A program made the position numbers and the translations under genes. From Pseudomonas brassicacearum subsp. neoaurantiaca (GTDB taxonomy: Bacteria > Pseudomonadota > Gammaproteobacteria > Pseudomonadales > Pseudomonadaceae), in NCBI RefSeq assembly GCF_013608025.1, contig NZ_VDLV01000011.1, forward strand, positions 62,241-126,240: a stretch of 64,000 nt of DNA. Reading direction: 5' to 3'. Shown piece after piece: positions 1 to 12,857 of this stretch (its first letter is position 1; the number at the start of each line of letters is the position of its first letter). Under the pieces are notes generated by a model, which worked only from the letters and a program-made list of their open reading frames with translations, was not told the DNA's origin and did no database searches.

Positions 1-634
1 TCTTGCGGCGTCGGGCGAGAATCTGCGCAACGCGCTCGACTTCCGCCTCGCGCCCAACCAGCGGATCGATGCGGCCCTGGCGGGCCAGCTCGTTCAGGTT
101 GCTGGCATACGCGTCCAGCGGATTGCCTGAAGAAGAAGACTCACCGCCCTCGTCGTCCTGCATATCCTGTTCACCCTCGGAATGATCGCCATGCCCCGGC
201 ACTTTGGAAATGCCATGGGCAATGTAGTTGACGACATCGATACGCGCGACGCTCTGCTGCTTGAGCAGGAACACCGCCTGGCTTTCCTGCTCACTGAAGA
301 TGGCGACCAGCACGTTGGCACCAGTCACTTCACGCTTGCCCGAGCTCTGCACATGAAAGACAGCACGTTGCAGCACCCGCTGGAAGCCCAGGGTTGGCTG
401 GGTTTCGCGGTCCTCGTCGTGGACGGGGATCAATGGCGTGGTGGAGTCGATGAACTCCTGCAAATCGTGCTTGAGTTTGTCGAGGTTCGCGCCGCAGGCA
501 CGCAAAACGGTGGCGGCAGCCTCGTTATCCAGTAGGGCCAACAGCAGGTGTTCGACGGTCATGAATTCATGACGCTTCGAACGAGCCTCCTTGAAGGCAA
601 GATTGAGGGTGACTTCGAGCTCGCGGTTTAACAT
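1..634 (-). CDS. clpA: ClpA, ATP-dependent Clp protease unfoldase subunit (N-terminal part)
   Basis: ClpA is the AAA+ unfoldase that feeds proteins into the ClpP peptidase in the cytoplasm. The gene reads leftward off the window edge, so only about 211 codons are visible. They show the double Clp N-domain (about residues 1-145, opening MLNRELEVTLNLAF), an acidic, serine-rich linker, and the beginning of the first ATPase domain (PLVGREAEVERVAQIL). The Walker motifs lie outside the window. The ATG at 634 is preceded by a good GAGGTG ribosome site and starts 28 bases after the clpS stop, so clpS and clpA are probably co-transcribed. Identity is clear from the N-domain and the clpS neighbour. Confidence 0.96.
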   Translation of the reverse strand, partial: MLNRELEVTLNLAFKEARSKRHEFMTVEHLLLALLDNEAAATVLRACGANLDKLKHDLQEFIDSTTPLIPVHDEDRETQPTLGFQRVLQRAVFHVQSSGKREVTGANVLVAIFSEQESQAVFLLKQQSVARIDVVNYIAHGISKVPGHGDHSEGEQDMQDDEGGESSSSGNPLDAYASNLNELARQGRIDPLVGREAEVERVAQILARRRK

Positions 635-662
635 GGTTCACCTCATACCCAAGTGGTCGGCG

Positions 663-1025
663 TTAACCGTCCTTCTCGATTTCACAGAGTAGCGGATGCT
701 GGCTTTCCCTGGCGTACTGGTTGACCTGCATGGCCTTGGTCTCCGCAATGTCGCGGGTAAACACACCACATACTGCCCGTCCCTCTGTATGAACGGCCAG
801 CATGACCTTGGTCGCCAGCTCACGATTCAGGTTGAAAAACACCTCGAGCACTTCGACGACGAAATCCATCGGTGTGTAGTCATCATTGAACAAAACCACC
901 TTGTACATCGGTGGAGCCTGTAAAGCGGGCTTTGATTCCTGAACAGCAATGCCCGCTGAATCGTCGTCATGTTGATCCGGGCGATCCTGATTGAATGTTA
1001 GTCGAATCTGGCTGATTGCATGCAT
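663..1025 (-). CDS. clpS: ClpS, adaptor of the ClpAP protease (N-degron recognin)
   Basis: ClpS binds the ClpA N-domain and delivers proteins with destabilising N-terminal residues to ClpAP. The 120-residue product has a flexible, acidic N-terminus followed by the conserved core: [16 protein letters not shown] (the NDD part of the N-degron pocket), then [14 protein letters not shown], and ends CEIEKDG. The start [11 protein letters not shown] matches the usual pseudomonad start; an upstream in-frame ATG at 1052 would add nine atypical residues. It is followed by clpA on the same strand and is divergent from cspD. Confidence 0.96.
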   Translation of the reverse strand: MHAISQIRLTFNQDRPDQHDDDSAGIAVQESKPALQAPPMYKVVLFNDDYTPMDFVVEVLEVFFNLNRELATKVMLAVHTEGRAVCGVFTRDIAETKAMQVNQYARESQHPLLCEIEKDG

Positions 1026-1250
1026 GGAAAGAAAGGTTCGTTTAGTTGGCAAATACAGTGATGGGGCCGCTTGCGGGCGATTTCAACCGCTACCGCCCGA
1101 TCACCTTGACTAACGGCAAATCGGTGTTACAACCAATAGAGCCCACCGTGGGTTAAAAAGGTCCGCGAAGTCAATTCGATTTCCATTGATCGACGGCGGA
1201 TGATCAGGATGATACTCCGTTGCCGGGGTGTGTTGCAGAGGGAAAATGGT

Positions 1251-1559
1251 ATGTCAGGTACCACTAGCATGCGAGTCAAGGGAAAGGTCAAATGGTTCAA
1301 CAATGCCAAGGGCTACGGTTTCATTATCCAAGACGGGAAGGACGAAGATCTCTTCGCACATTTTTCGACAATCCAGATAGACGGTTATAAAACCCTCAAG
1401 GCAGGCCAGCCAGTAACGTTCTGCATGATACAAGGGCCAAAGGGCACACACGCCGTTGAAATTTGCCCGGTCGCCGTCGATGCCGAGGGCAATCAGCTGA
1501 GCGAAAAACCAGAGCCGACCAAGGTCCGCCTCAAACCGCGGGTCACCGAGGACCACTAA
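1251..1559 (+). CDS. cspD: CspD-type cold-shock domain protein
   Basis: A single cold-shock domain (OB fold) that binds single-stranded nucleic acid. The RNP1-like motif KGYGFI and the RNP2-like motif DLFAHF are present in the first half. In E. coli CspD inhibits replication in stationary phase; the same role here is inferred from family and synteny with clpS. The start at 1251 (MSGTTSMRVKGKVKWF) is chosen for the GAGGG ribosome site just upstream; an internal ATG at 1269 is possible. At 102 residues it is longer than a basic 65-70 residue Csp: the extra 30 residues form a charged C-terminal tail rich in Glu, Pro and Lys, as in other pseudomonad CspD proteins. Confidence 0.9.
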   Translation: MSGTTSMRVKGKVKWFNNAKGYGFIIQDGKDEDLFAHFSTIQIDGYKTLKAGQPVTFCMIQGPKGTHAVEICPVAVDAEGNQLSEKPEPTKVRLKPRVTEDH

Positions 1560-1576
1560 AAAACTGCCCCCCATGA

Positions 1577-1615
1577 AAATGCCCGGTTTCGATCACTCGA
1601 ACCGGGCATTTTTTT
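1577..1615. terminator. Rho-independent terminator between cspD and icd
   Basis: A stem AATGCCCGGTT / AACCGGGCATT closes over a short loop and is followed by a run of T on the + strand. It sits between the convergent 3' ends of cspD and icd and probably serves both, with the better T-tract on the cspD side. Confidence 0.85.
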
Positions 1616-1628
1616 GTCCAGGCTTCGC

Positions 1629-2885
1629 TTACATATGGGAAATCAGCGCATCGCCGAAGCCGGAAGACGACACCAGCCTGGCACCGTCCATCAGGCGCTC
1701 GAAGTCATAGGTCACGGTCTTGGCCGAAATCGCGCCGTTAGTGCCCTTGATGATCAGGTCGGCCGCTTCGGTCCAGCCCATGTGGCGCAGCATCATTTCC
1801 GCCGACAGGATCAGCGACCCCGGGTTGACCTGGTCCTTGCCTGCATATTTAGGCGCGGTACCGTGGGTGGCTTCGAACATTGCCACGGTGTCGGACAGGT
1901 TGGCGCCCGGCGCGATGCCGATACCGCCCACTTCCGCCGCCAGGGCATCGGAGAGGTAATCGCCGTTCAGGTTCAAGGTAGCGATCACGTCATACTCTGC
2001 CGGACGCAGCAGGATCTGCTGGAGCATGGCGTCGGCGATGGCGTCCTTGACCACGACATTCTTGCCGGTCTTCGGGTTCTTGAACTGCATCCATGGCCCG
2101 CCGTCGAGCAAGGTTGCGCCGAACTCTTCAGCCGCCACTTCGTAGGCCCACTCCTTGAAGGCACCTTCGGTGAACTTCATGATGTTGCCTTTGTGCACGA
2201 TGGTCAGCGAGTCGCGGTCGTTGTCGACGACATATTGCAAGGCCTTGCGCGCCAGGCGTTTGGTGCCCTGCTTGGAAACCGGCTTGACACCGATACCGCA
2301 ATCTTCGTCGAAGCGGATCTTGGTGACGCCCATTTCTTCTTTAAGGAACTTGATGACTTTGGTGGCCTCGGCCGAACCGGCCTTCCACTCGATGCCAGCG
2401 TAGATGTCTTCGGAGTTCTCACGGAAGATCGTCATGTCCACATCACCCGGCTTCTTGACCGGGCTAGGCACGCCTTCGAACCAACGCACCGGACGCAGGC
2501 AGACATACAAGTCGAGCTGCTGGCGCAGCGCCACGTTCAGCGAGCGGATACCACCACCGACCGGCGTGGTCAGCGGCCCCTTGATGGAAACCACGTAGTC
2601 CTTGACCGCGTCCAGGGTTTCCTGGGGTAGCCAGGTGTCCTGGTCGTAGACCTGGGTCGCTTTTTCACCCGCATAGACTTCCATCCAGGAAATCTTGCGC
2701 TTGCCGCCGTAAGCCTTCTCGACCGCGGCGTCGACCACCTTGATCATGACCGGACTGATATCAACGCCAATGCCGTCGCCTTCAATGAAGGGGATGATCG
2801 GATTGTCGGGAACATTAAGAGAATGGTCTGCGTTGACGGTGATTTTGTCACCGACGGCCGGAACCTGAATCTTTTGATACCCCAT
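1629..2885 (-). CDS. icd: Isocitrate dehydrogenase, NADP-dependent, homodimeric (E. coli type)
   Basis: Oxidative decarboxylation of isocitrate to 2-oxoglutarate in the TCA cycle. The 418-residue product has the family length and the conserved [13 protein letters not shown] loop containing the serine that AceK phosphorylates in E. coli to divert carbon to the glyoxylate shunt, plus the HGTAPKYAG and EATHG motifs of the NADP-binding end. The start [12 protein letters not shown] is the normal family start; an in-frame ATG at 2951 would add 22 unrelated residues. It is divergent from a second, unrelated NADP isocitrate dehydrogenase (idh), and aceA lies 10 kb away. Confidence 0.97.
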   Translation of the reverse strand: MGYQKIQVPAVGDKITVNADHSLNVPDNPIIPFIEGDGIGVDISPVMIKVVDAAVEKAYGGKRKISWMEVYAGEKATQVYDQDTWLPQETLDAVKDYVVSIKGPLTTPVGGGIRSLNVALRQQLDLYVCLRPVRWFEGVPSPVKKPGDVDMTIFRENSEDIYAGIEWKAGSAEATKVIKFLKEEMGVTKIRFDEDCGIGVKPVSKQGTKRLARKALQYVVDNDRDSLTIVHKGNIMKFTEGAFKEWAYEVAAEEFGATLLDGGPWMQFKNPKTGKNVVVKDAIADAMLQQILLRPAEYDVIATLNLNGDYLSDALAAEVGGIGIAPGANLSDTVAMFEATHGTAPKYAGKDQVNPGSLILSAEMMLRHMGWTEAADLIIKGTNGAISAKTVTYDFERLMDGARLVSSSGFGDALISHM

Positions 2886-5595
<2,710 letters not shown>

Positions 5596-5611
5596 GGTTG
5601 CAAGGAAACAC

Positions 5612-5645
5612 CACAAACCCCGGCCCTGTGCCGGGGTTTGTGTTT
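5612..5645 (+). terminator. Rho-independent terminator of idh
   Basis: Perfect 13-base stem CACAAACCCCGGC / GCCGGGGTTTGTG with a five-base loop, 16 bases after the idh stop. Confidence 0.85.
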
Positions 5646-5682
5646 CTGGCATTTACACTATCCGTCAGACAGCACCCGACCC

Positions 5683-5772
5683 TGTGGGAGCGAGCTTGCT
5701 CGCGATTGCAATTCATCATTCAATTCAAATATTGACTGACCCACCGCTATCGCGAGCAAGCTCGCTCCCACA
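5683..5772. repeat. REPIN, GTGGGAGCGAGC family
   Basis: Two REP palindromes in inverted orientation: the left arm reads TGTGGGAGCGAGCTTGCTCG and the right arm is its reverse complement, with about 45 bases between. This is the common P. fluorescens intergenic repeat, thought to be mobilised by RAYT transposases. No RAYT gene is in the window. Confidence 0.9.
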
Positions 5773-5820
5773 GTTGGATTGGAGTACAGCCGGCAGAGAC
5801 AGGTCGGCTGCCAGGCCGCC

Positions 5821-5844
5821 TTCGCGAGCAGGCTCGCTCCCACA
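5821..5844. repeat. Single REP sequence, GTGGGAGCGAGC family
   Basis: A lone right-arm copy (TTCGCGAGCAGGCTCGCTCC...) 50 bases after a complete REPIN. Confidence 0.8.
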
Positions 5845-5924
5845 ATTAGATTGGGGTATAGCCAAAGAGACAGGCCAGCCGCCAAGCCGCCTCGCTTTTG
5901 ATCTTGATCCTGATCTTGATCTGG

Positions 5925-6181
5925 GGCGCCCCGTTAACCACGATGGCCGAACGCAGGCATTGCGCAGTGGGCAACCCGGCATGGATGCCGGGTTAGCCGC
6001 GCTGGGCCATGGATGGCCCTTCGCGGCGGCCCACGGAGCAATGCCGGAGTGAGGGCATGCCGAGCCCAGGCGAGGCACCGAGTGGTGGGGCAAGAGCGCT
6101 TTGGTTACTTTCACGCTTTTTGAAAGTGACTCGCCGTAGGGGCGAAACCCTAAGCAGCCGTTACCGCAGCAATGGATATGT
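5925..6181. repeat. Structured intergenic element (repeat-family candidate) upstream of nudJ
   Basis: About 250 bases with several hairpins and no gene. One hairpin is AACCCGGC-6-GCCGGGTT at 5973-5994; another is ACTTTC...GAAAGT near 6106-6126. I recognise this as resembling a longer dispersed intergenic repeat of fluorescent pseudomonads whose translation is often mis-annotated as small proteins. Its copy number cannot be tested within this window, where it occurs once. With the REPs it fills the 622-base gap between idh and nudJ. Confidence 0.5.
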
Positions 6182-6217
6182 ACCCAGCCAACAAAATCCG
6201 AGAAATAGAGGAGTCTC

Positions 6218-6664
6218 ATGAACTGGCAACCCCACATCACCGTCGCCACCATCGTCGAAGACCACGGCCGCTTCCTGATGGTCGAAGAATCCAAGGGCGG
6301 ACGAGCAGTGCTCAACCAGCCCGCCGGCCACCTGGACCCGAACGAAACATTGATCCAAGCCGCCATACGTGAAACCCTCGAAGAAACCGGCTGGGACGTC
6401 GAGCCCACCAGCGTCACCGGCATCTACCTCTACACCGCCCCGAGCAACGGCGTGACCTACCAACGGGTCTGCTTCGCCGCCAAAGCCCTGAAACACCATC
6501 CCGAATACCAACTGGACGACGGCATTCTCGGCGCCAAATGGCTGACCCGCGAGGAACTGCTCGAGCAGCGCGACCATTGGCGCAGCGAGCTGATCATCCG
6601 CTGCATCGACGATTACCTGGCCGGCCATCGCCATAGCCTGGCGCTTATCCGCCCTTCTCTTTAG
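6218..6664 (+). CDS. nudJ: Nudix hydrolase, NudJ type
   Basis: NudJ hydrolyses nucleoside tri/diphosphates and, in E. coli, the thiamine precursor HMP-PP. The complete Nudix box is visible at residues 37-59: it starts GHLDPNE and carries the REtLEETG metal-binding helix, matching G-x5-E-x7-REU-x-EE-x-GU. At 148 residues the length fits. The ATG has an AGAGGAG ribosome site. The order nudJ-mnmA-hflD-purB is the same as in E. coli, which supports NudJ over other Nudix subfamilies; the true substrate remains inferred. Confidence 0.88.
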   Translation: MNWQPHITVATIVEDHGRFLMVEESKGGRAVLNQPAGHLDPNETLIQAAIRETLEETGWDVEPTSVTGIYLYTAPSNGVTYQRVCFAAKALKHHPEYQLDDGILGAKWLTREELLEQRDHWRSELIIRCIDDYLAGHRHSLALIRPSL

Positions 6665-6723
6665 CCTTGCGCGCCCGGGCCTGATAGAATCGCGTCCTTT
6701 TTCAAGACACTCATTGAATTCCT

Positions 6724-7848
6724 ATGCGTGATCCAGCCTCTTCAAACACCCCAAAGCAGCGCGTCATCGTCGGCATGTCCGGTGGCGTGGACTCTTCCGT
6801 TTCCGCCCTTCTGCTGATCGAGCAGGGTTATGAGGTGGAAGGCCTGTTCATGAAGAACTGGGAAGAAGACGACGGAACCGAGTACTGCACCGCCATGGAT
6901 GACCTGGCGGACGCCCAGGCCGTGTGTGACAAGATCGGCATCAAGCTGCACACCGCCAACTTCGCCGCCGAGTACTGGGACAACGTGTTCGAGCACTTCC
7001 TGGCCGAATACAAGGCCGGTCGTACGCCGAACCCGGACATCCTCTGCAACCGCGAGATCAAGTTCAAGGCGTTCCTCGACTACGCCATGATGCTCGGCGC
7101 CGACCTGATCGCCACCGGCCACTACGTGCGCCGCCGCGACATCGATGGCCGCACCGAACTGCTCAAGGGCCTGGACCCGAACAAGGACCAGAGCTACTTC
7201 CTCCATGCCGTCGGCGGCGAACAGATCGCCAAGACCCTGTTCCCGGTCGGCGAGCTGGAAAAGCCCGAAGTGCGCGCGATTGCCGAGAAACACCAGCTCG
7301 CCACCGCCAAGAAGAAGGATTCCACCGGCATCTGCTTTATCGGCGAGCGTCGTTTCAGCGACTTCCTCAAGCAGTACCTGCCGGCCCAGCCGGGCGAGAT
7401 CAAGACAACCGAAGGCGACGTCATCGGCCGCCACCATGGCCTGATGTACCACACCATTGGCCAGCGCCAGGGCCTGGGCATCGGCGGGTTGAAAGACGCC
7501 GGCGAAGAGCCGTGGTATGTGCTGGTCAAGGACCTGGAGCGCAACGAGCTGATCGTCGGCCAAGGCAATGACCATCCATGGCTGTTCTCCGGCGCCCTGC
7601 TCGCTTCCGACATCTATTGGGTCAACCCGATCGACCTCAGCGAACCGCGCCGCCTGACGGCCAAGGTTCGCTACCGCCAGAGCGACCAGGCTTGCACCCT
7701 GGAGAAAACCGCCAGCGGTTATCGCGCCACGTTCGATGACCCGCAGCGAGCGGTCACGCCCGGTCAATCCGTGGTGTTCTACGACGGCGAAATCTGCCTG
7801 GGCGGCGGCGTGATCGAAGTCGCCGAGCCATGGAGCAGCAAGGCATGA
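6724..7848 (+). CDS. mnmA: MnmA, tRNA-specific 2-thiouridylase
   Basis: Installs the 2-thio group on wobble U34 of tRNA Lys, Glu and Gln, using ATP and sulfur relayed from IscS/TusE. The N-terminal PP-loop GMSGGVDSS binds ATP. The two catalytic cysteines are visible: Cys108 in ILCNREIKF and Cys204 in TGICFIGER. The 374-residue length is typical. Its TGA overlaps the hflD ATG (ATGA), so the two are translationally coupled. Confidence 0.97.
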   Translation: MRDPASSNTPKQRVIVGMSGGVDSSVSALLLIEQGYEVEGLFMKNWEEDDGTEYCTAMDDLADAQAVCDKIGIKLHTANFAAEYWDNVFEHFLAEYKAGRTPNPDILCNREIKFKAFLDYAMMLGADLIATGHYVRRRDIDGRTELLKGLDPNKDQSYFLHAVGGEQIAKTLFPVGELEKPEVRAIAEKHQLATAKKKDSTGICFIGERRFSDFLKQYLPAQPGEIKTTEGDVIGRHHGLMYHTIGQRQGLGIGGLKDAGEEPWYVLVKDLERNELIVGQGNDHPWLFSGALLASDIYWVNPIDLSEPRRLTAKVRYRQSDQACTLEKTASGYRATFDDPQRAVTPGQSVVFYDGEICLGGGVIEVAEPWSSKA

Positions 7849-8468
7849 CGCCGATCCAGGAACAACTGACGGCCCTGGGCGGCGTGTTTCTCGCCGCCGT
7901 GCTGGTGGATCGCATCGCCAAGACCGGCCAGACCAACGAAGCCGGGCTGGGCTGCATGCTCGGCAGCCTGCTGGTGCGCGATCCCAAGGACACCTTGGAA
8001 GTCTACGGCGGCGATGACCTGAACCTGCGCGAAGGCTATCGCGCCTTGATCGGCGCACTGGAACGCGACCCCAGCGCCCTGCAACGCGAACCGCTGCGCT
8101 ACGCCTTGTCGATGCTGGGCCTGGAGCGTCAGTTGGCCAAGCGCGATGATCTGCTGGAAACCATCGGCAAGCGCCTGCCGCAGATCCAATCCCAGGTCGA
8201 ACATTTTGGCCCGTCCCACGAAAACGTGATCGCCGCTTGTGGCGCGCTGTACCAGGACACCTTGAGCACCCTGCGCCAGCGCATCCAGGTGCATGGCGAC
8301 ATGCGCAACCTGCAACAACCGAGCAACGCCTCGAAGATCCGCGCCCTGCTGCTGGCCGGTATTCGCTCGGCACGGCTGTGGCGGCAGTTGGGCGGCCATC
8401 GCTGGCAGCTGGTGATCAGCCGACGCAAATTGTTGAAAGAGCTTTACCCGTTGATGCGCAACGAATAA
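7845..8468 (+). CDS. hflD: HflD, high-frequency lysogenization protein homologue
   Basis: A 207-residue, largely helical protein of the HflD/YcfC family, encoded as usual between mnmA and purB. In E. coli HflD is a peripheral inner-membrane protein that binds phage lambda CII; its housekeeping role is poorly known. The start [13 protein letters not shown], with the ATGA overlap, is preferred over an in-frame ATG five codons earlier. The family tail [20 protein letters not shown] is present. Confidence 0.92.
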   Translation: MTPIQEQLTALGGVFLAAVLVDRIAKTGQTNEAGLGCMLGSLLVRDPKDTLEVYGGDDLNLREGYRALIGALERDPSALQREPLRYALSMLGLERQLAKRDDLLETIGKRLPQIQSQVEHFGPSHENVIAACGALYQDTLSTLRQRIQVHGDMRNLQQPSNASKIRALLLAGIRSARLWRQLGGHRWQLVISRRKLLKELYPLMRNE

Positions 8469-8490
8469 CTCGCCTCGACCTGCTTTTTTT

Positions 8491-8622
8491 TGTGGCGAGG
8501 GGATTTATCCCCGCTGGGCTGCGAAGCGGCCCTCAAACTAGGCAACTCGGTGCGCCAGAAGATTAAATTCGCTGCTTTTAGGGCTGCTGCGCAGCCCAGC
8601 GGGGATAAATCCCCTCGCCACA
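8491..8622. repeat. REPIN, GTGGCGAGGGG family
   Basis: Inverted arms TGTGGCGAGGGGATTTATCC and its reverse complement, each extended by GCTGGGCTGCG, separated by about 60 bases between hflD and purB. Confidence 0.9.
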
Positions 8623-8654
8623 GGTAATAAACAGTTTTATCTCGTTACGCGTAA

Positions 8655-10112
<1,458 letters not shown>

Positions 10113-10130
10113 TACCGCTGTACCTTTGAG

Positions 10131-10155
10131 ACGCCCGGCCGCGCCGGGCGTTTTT
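10131..10155 (+). terminator. Rho-independent terminator of purB
   Basis: Stem CGCCCGGC / GCCGGGCG with a three-base loop and a TTTTT run, 18 bases after the purB stop. Confidence 0.85.
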
Positions 10156-10194
10156 ATTCGCGTCTGAAAAGTATATTTTTTCAATAGGTTACAA

Positions 10195-11361
10195 ATGAAT
10201 CCTGATATTCCACTGCAACTCCTGGGCGGCATTACGGCACGGGAGTTCCTGCGCGACTACTGGCAGAAAAAACCCCTGCTGATCCGCCAGGCGATTCCTG
10301 ATTTCGAAAGCCCGATTGATGCCGACGAACTGGCCGGCCTTGCGCTGGAAGAAGAGGTTGAATCGCGCCTTGTGATCGAGCACGGCGAGCGCCCGTGGGA
10401 GTTGCGTCGCGGCCCGTTCGCCGAAGATGAATTCAGCAAACTGCCCGAGCGCGAGTGGACCTTGCTGGTGCAGGCCGTCGACCAGTTCGTCCCGGAAGTC
10501 AGCGAGCTGCTGGAGCATTTCCGCTTCCTGCCGAGCTGGCGCATCGACGACGTGATGATCAGCTTCGCCGCCCCCGGTGGCGGTGTCGGCCCGCACTTCG
10601 ACAACTATGACGTGTTCCTGCTGCAAGGCCATGGCAAGCGCAACTGGAAGATCGGCCAGATGTGCGACTCCGAAAGCCCACTGCTGCCACACGCGGACCT
10701 GCGCATCCTTGCCGATTTCGAGGCCACCGACGAGTGGGTCCTGGAACCCGGTGACATGCTCTACCTGCCGCCACGCCTGGCTCACTGCGGCGTCGCCGTG
10801 GACGATTGCATGACCTACTCGGTTGGCTTCCGCGCACCGAGCGCCGCCGAAGTCCTGACTCACTTCACTGACTTCCTCAGCCAGTTCTTGCCGGATGAAG
10901 AGCGTTACACCGACGCCGATGCGCGCCCGGTGGCCGACCCGCACCAGATCCAGCACGACGCCTTGGACCGCCTCAAGGGCCTGCTGGCCGAACACATGAG
11001 CGACGAGCGTTTGCTGCTGACCTGGTTCGGCCAATTCATGACCGAGCCACGCTACCCGGAACTCGTGGTGGGCCCGGAACTGGAAGAAGACGACTTGCTG
11101 GCCGGCCTGGAACAGGGCGCAGTGATCATCCGCAACCCGAGCGCGCGCCTGGCCTGGTCGGAAGTCGATGACGACCTGCTGCTGTTCGCCAGCGGCCAGA
11201 GCCGTTACCTGCCAGGCAAGCTGCGTGACCTGTTGAAAATGATCTGCGCCGCTGACGCGCTGCACATCGAAAACCTCGGCCCATGGCTCGCCGATGAAGA
11301 CGGTCGCGGTCTTATCCATGAACTGGTCAAGCAAGGCAGCCTGGGGTTCGCCGATGAATAA
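10195..11361 (+). CDS. roxA: Ribosomal protein uL16 arginine 3-hydroxylase (RoxA/YcfD-type JmjC oxygenase)
   Basis: A 2-oxoglutarate/Fe(II) oxygenase of the YcfD family that hydroxylates an arginine in ribosomal protein uL16. The iron triad is visible as His134-x-Asp136 (GPHFDNYDVF) and His197 (RLAHCGV) within the cupin/JmjC barrel. The C-terminal dimerisation and winged-helix parts follow. The length of 388 residues fits. Its stop overlaps the start of the next GNAT gene, so the pair is likely co-transcribed. Confidence 0.9.
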   Translation: MNPDIPLQLLGGITAREFLRDYWQKKPLLIRQAIPDFESPIDADELAGLALEEEVESRLVIEHGERPWELRRGPFAEDEFSKLPEREWTLLVQAVDQFVPEVSELLEHFRFLPSWRIDDVMISFAAPGGGVGPHFDNYDVFLLQGHGKRNWKIGQMCDSESPLLPHADLRILADFEATDEWVLEPGDMLYLPPRLAHCGVAVDDCMTYSVGFRAPSAAEVLTHFTDFLSQFLPDEERYTDADARPVADPHQIQHDALDRLKGLLAEHMSDERLLLTWFGQFMTEPRYPELVVGPELEEDDLLAGLEQGAVIIRNPSARLAWSEVDDDLLLFASGQSRYLPGKLRDLLKMICAADALHIENLGPWLADEDGRGLIHELVKQGSLGFADE

Positions 11362-11779
11362 AATTCACGTTCGTGTCGCAGACTGGCAAAAGGATAACGC
11401 CGAGATCCGGCGCATTCGTGAAGCGGTGTTCATTGCCGAGCAATCCGTTCCCCCGGAGCTGGAGTGGGATTCGGATGACCAGGACGCCGTGCATTTCCTC
11501 GCTCTCGAAGGCGACTTCCCGATCGGCACCGCGCGCCTCTTGACCGATGGCCATATTGGCCGGGTGTCAGTCCTCAAGGATTGGCGCGGGCTGAAGGTCG
11601 GCGACGCGCTGATGCAGGCGGTGATCGCCGAGGCCGAGAAGCGCGGGCTGCAGCAACAGATGCTCAGCGCCCAGGTGCATGCCACGCCGTTCTATGAGCG
11701 ACTGGGGTTTGCAGTGGTCAGCGAAGAGTTCCTCGAAGCCGGGATTCCGCACGTGGACATGGTGCGGCGCTCGGCCTGA
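11354..11779 (+). CDS. GNAT family N-acetyltransferase
   Basis: A 141-residue single-domain GNAT fold. The acetyl-CoA binding region GRVSVLKDWRGLKVGDALMQA is visible, and the typical C-terminal strand HATPFYERLGFAVVSEEF follows. The acceptor substrate is unknown. The start at 11354 overlaps the end of the uL16 hydroxylase gene by eight bases, which implies translational coupling. It resembles ElaA-like acetyltransferases. Confidence 0.85.
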   Translation: MNKIHVRVADWQKDNAEIRRIREAVFIAEQSVPPELEWDSDDQDAVHFLALEGDFPIGTARLLTDGHIGRVSVLKDWRGLKVGDALMQAVIAEAEKRGLQQQMLSAQVHATPFYERLGFAVVSEEFLEAGIPHVDMVRRSA

Positions 11780-11802
11780 TACCACTGGAAGCAGCAATAC
11801 CC

Positions 11803-11896
11803 CGTGGCGAGGGAGCTTGCTCCCGCTGGGCTGCGAAGCGGCCCTCGCTTTTGGGGTTCGCTTCGCAAACCAGCGGGAGCAAGCTCCCTCGCCACA
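11803..11896. repeat. REPIN, GTGGCGAGGGAGCTTGCTCCC subtype
   Basis: Inverted arms GTGGCGAGGGAGCTTGCTCC and reverse complement around a short spacer. This subtype differs from the GGGGATTTATCCCC subtype at 8491 and 33787. Confidence 0.9.
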
Positions 11897-11916
11897 AAGG
11901 CATCGTAAGCGCCGTG

Positions 11917-11952
11917 AAACGCCCCGCCATCCTCCGATGCCGGGGCGTTTTG
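11917..11952 (+). terminator. Rho-independent terminator after the GNAT gene
   Basis: Stem AAACGCCCCG / CGGGGCGTTT with a 14-base loop ending in TTTT. Confidence 0.7.
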
Positions 11953-12029
11953 CCGTCTACCATTCAACTTGCCCCACCCGGGGCCGACAAACTGGCAATA
12001 TCAAGCCTTTGTCTCGCGGAGAAATGGAC

Positions 12030-12791
12030 ATGTCCCTACGCACCCTGCTGACCACCCTGCTGCTCGGTTGCAGCCTGTCAGTCATGGCCGACACGCAAAT
12101 CGTGCCACTGAACTACCGCACCAGCGCCGACCTGCTGCCGGTGGCGCAGAACTTCATCGGCAAGGACGGCCAGGTCAGCGCCTATGGCAACCAACTGATC
12201 GTCAACGCCGAGCCCGGCAAGATCGAAGAACTCCGGCAGTTCCTGGCCCAATTGGACGTGGCTCCCAAGCGCTTGCTGATCACTGTCGACACCAACGAAA
12301 ACAACCTGCAAGGCGACCAGGGCTACTCGATCAACGGCGCCGCCCCCAGCCAGACCCGCATCATCAACCGCAGCACGGCCAGCCGTGAGGGCGGCGTACA
12401 GCAGATCCAGGCCAGCGAAGGCCAACCGGCGCTGATCCAGGTCGGCCAGAGCGTGCCTTTCACCAGCAACCAGACCGACTCCTACGGGCGCATGCAAAGC
12501 CAGACCGAATACCGCAACGTCACCCAGGGTTTTTACGTCACGGCCAGCGTCACCGGCGAGACCGTTCACCTGAGCATCAGCACCAACCGTGACCGCATGA
12601 GCCAGGAACGTCCCGATGTAGTGAATGTGCAAAGCACCGACACAACCGTCAGCGGACGCCTGGGGGAATGGATTACCCTGGCCGGAGTGAATCGGCAAAA
12701 TCAGGCCGACAAACAGGGCCTGACCCGCAGCTACTCGACCCAAGGCCGGGATGACATGATTCTGCGGGTCAAGGTCGACACCCTGAACTGA
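12030..12791 (+). CDS. Small secretin N-domain (NolW-like) periplasmic protein
   Basis: A 253-residue exported protein. The signal peptide MSLRTLLTTLLLGCSLSVMA is followed by a segment resembling the N-domain of secretins (IVPLNYRTSADLLPVAQNFIG ... NQLIVNAEPGKIEELRQFLAQLDV). A beta-rich region follows (LIQVGQSVPF ... VTQGFYVTASV) that resembles the start of the secretin core but stops well short of a full pore-forming secretin (over 400 residues). No type II, III or IV secretion genes are nearby. The start at 12030 is preferred over 12024 because GGAG lies at proper distance. The function is not known. Confidence 0.75.
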   Translation: MSLRTLLTTLLLGCSLSVMADTQIVPLNYRTSADLLPVAQNFIGKDGQVSAYGNQLIVNAEPGKIEELRQFLAQLDVAPKRLLITVDTNENNLQGDQGYSINGAAPSQTRIINRSTASREGGVQQIQASEGQPALIQVGQSVPFTSNQTDSYGRMQSQTEYRNVTQGFYVTASVTGETVHLSISTNRDRMSQERPDVVNVQSTDTTVSGRLGEWITLAGVNRQNQADKQGLTRSYSTQGRDDMILRVKVDTLN

Positions 12792-12831
12792 AGCACCAGA
12801 AACTGACTGACGAGTCGTATTAGACCAAAGA

Positions 12832-12857
12832 TGTAGTGCCATAAAAAAAGCACTACA
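12832..12857. promoter_or_regulatory. RccR-like operator upstream of aceA
   Basis: A perfect dyad TGTAGT-N14-ACTACA, extended by one pair to an eight-base stem TGTAGTGC/GCACTACA. In P. fluorescens the RpiR-family regulator RccR is reported to bind TGTAGT/ACTACA dyads at glyoxylate-shunt and related genes including aceA. It lies about 440 bases before the aceA start, in a 505-base intergenic region where I see no other gene. It could also fold as a weak hairpin after the upstream gene, but no T-tract follows. Confidence 0.6.

Noticed and set aside
5725..6423. A 232-codon open frame on the minus strand across the intergenic repeat
   Set aside because: It is the translation of REP and repeat DNA running into nudJ antisense; best explained by the repeat itself.
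12832..12857. Dyad as a terminator of the secretin-domain gene
   Set aside because: The A-rich stretch is inside the loop and no T run follows the stem, while the arms match the RccR dyad.
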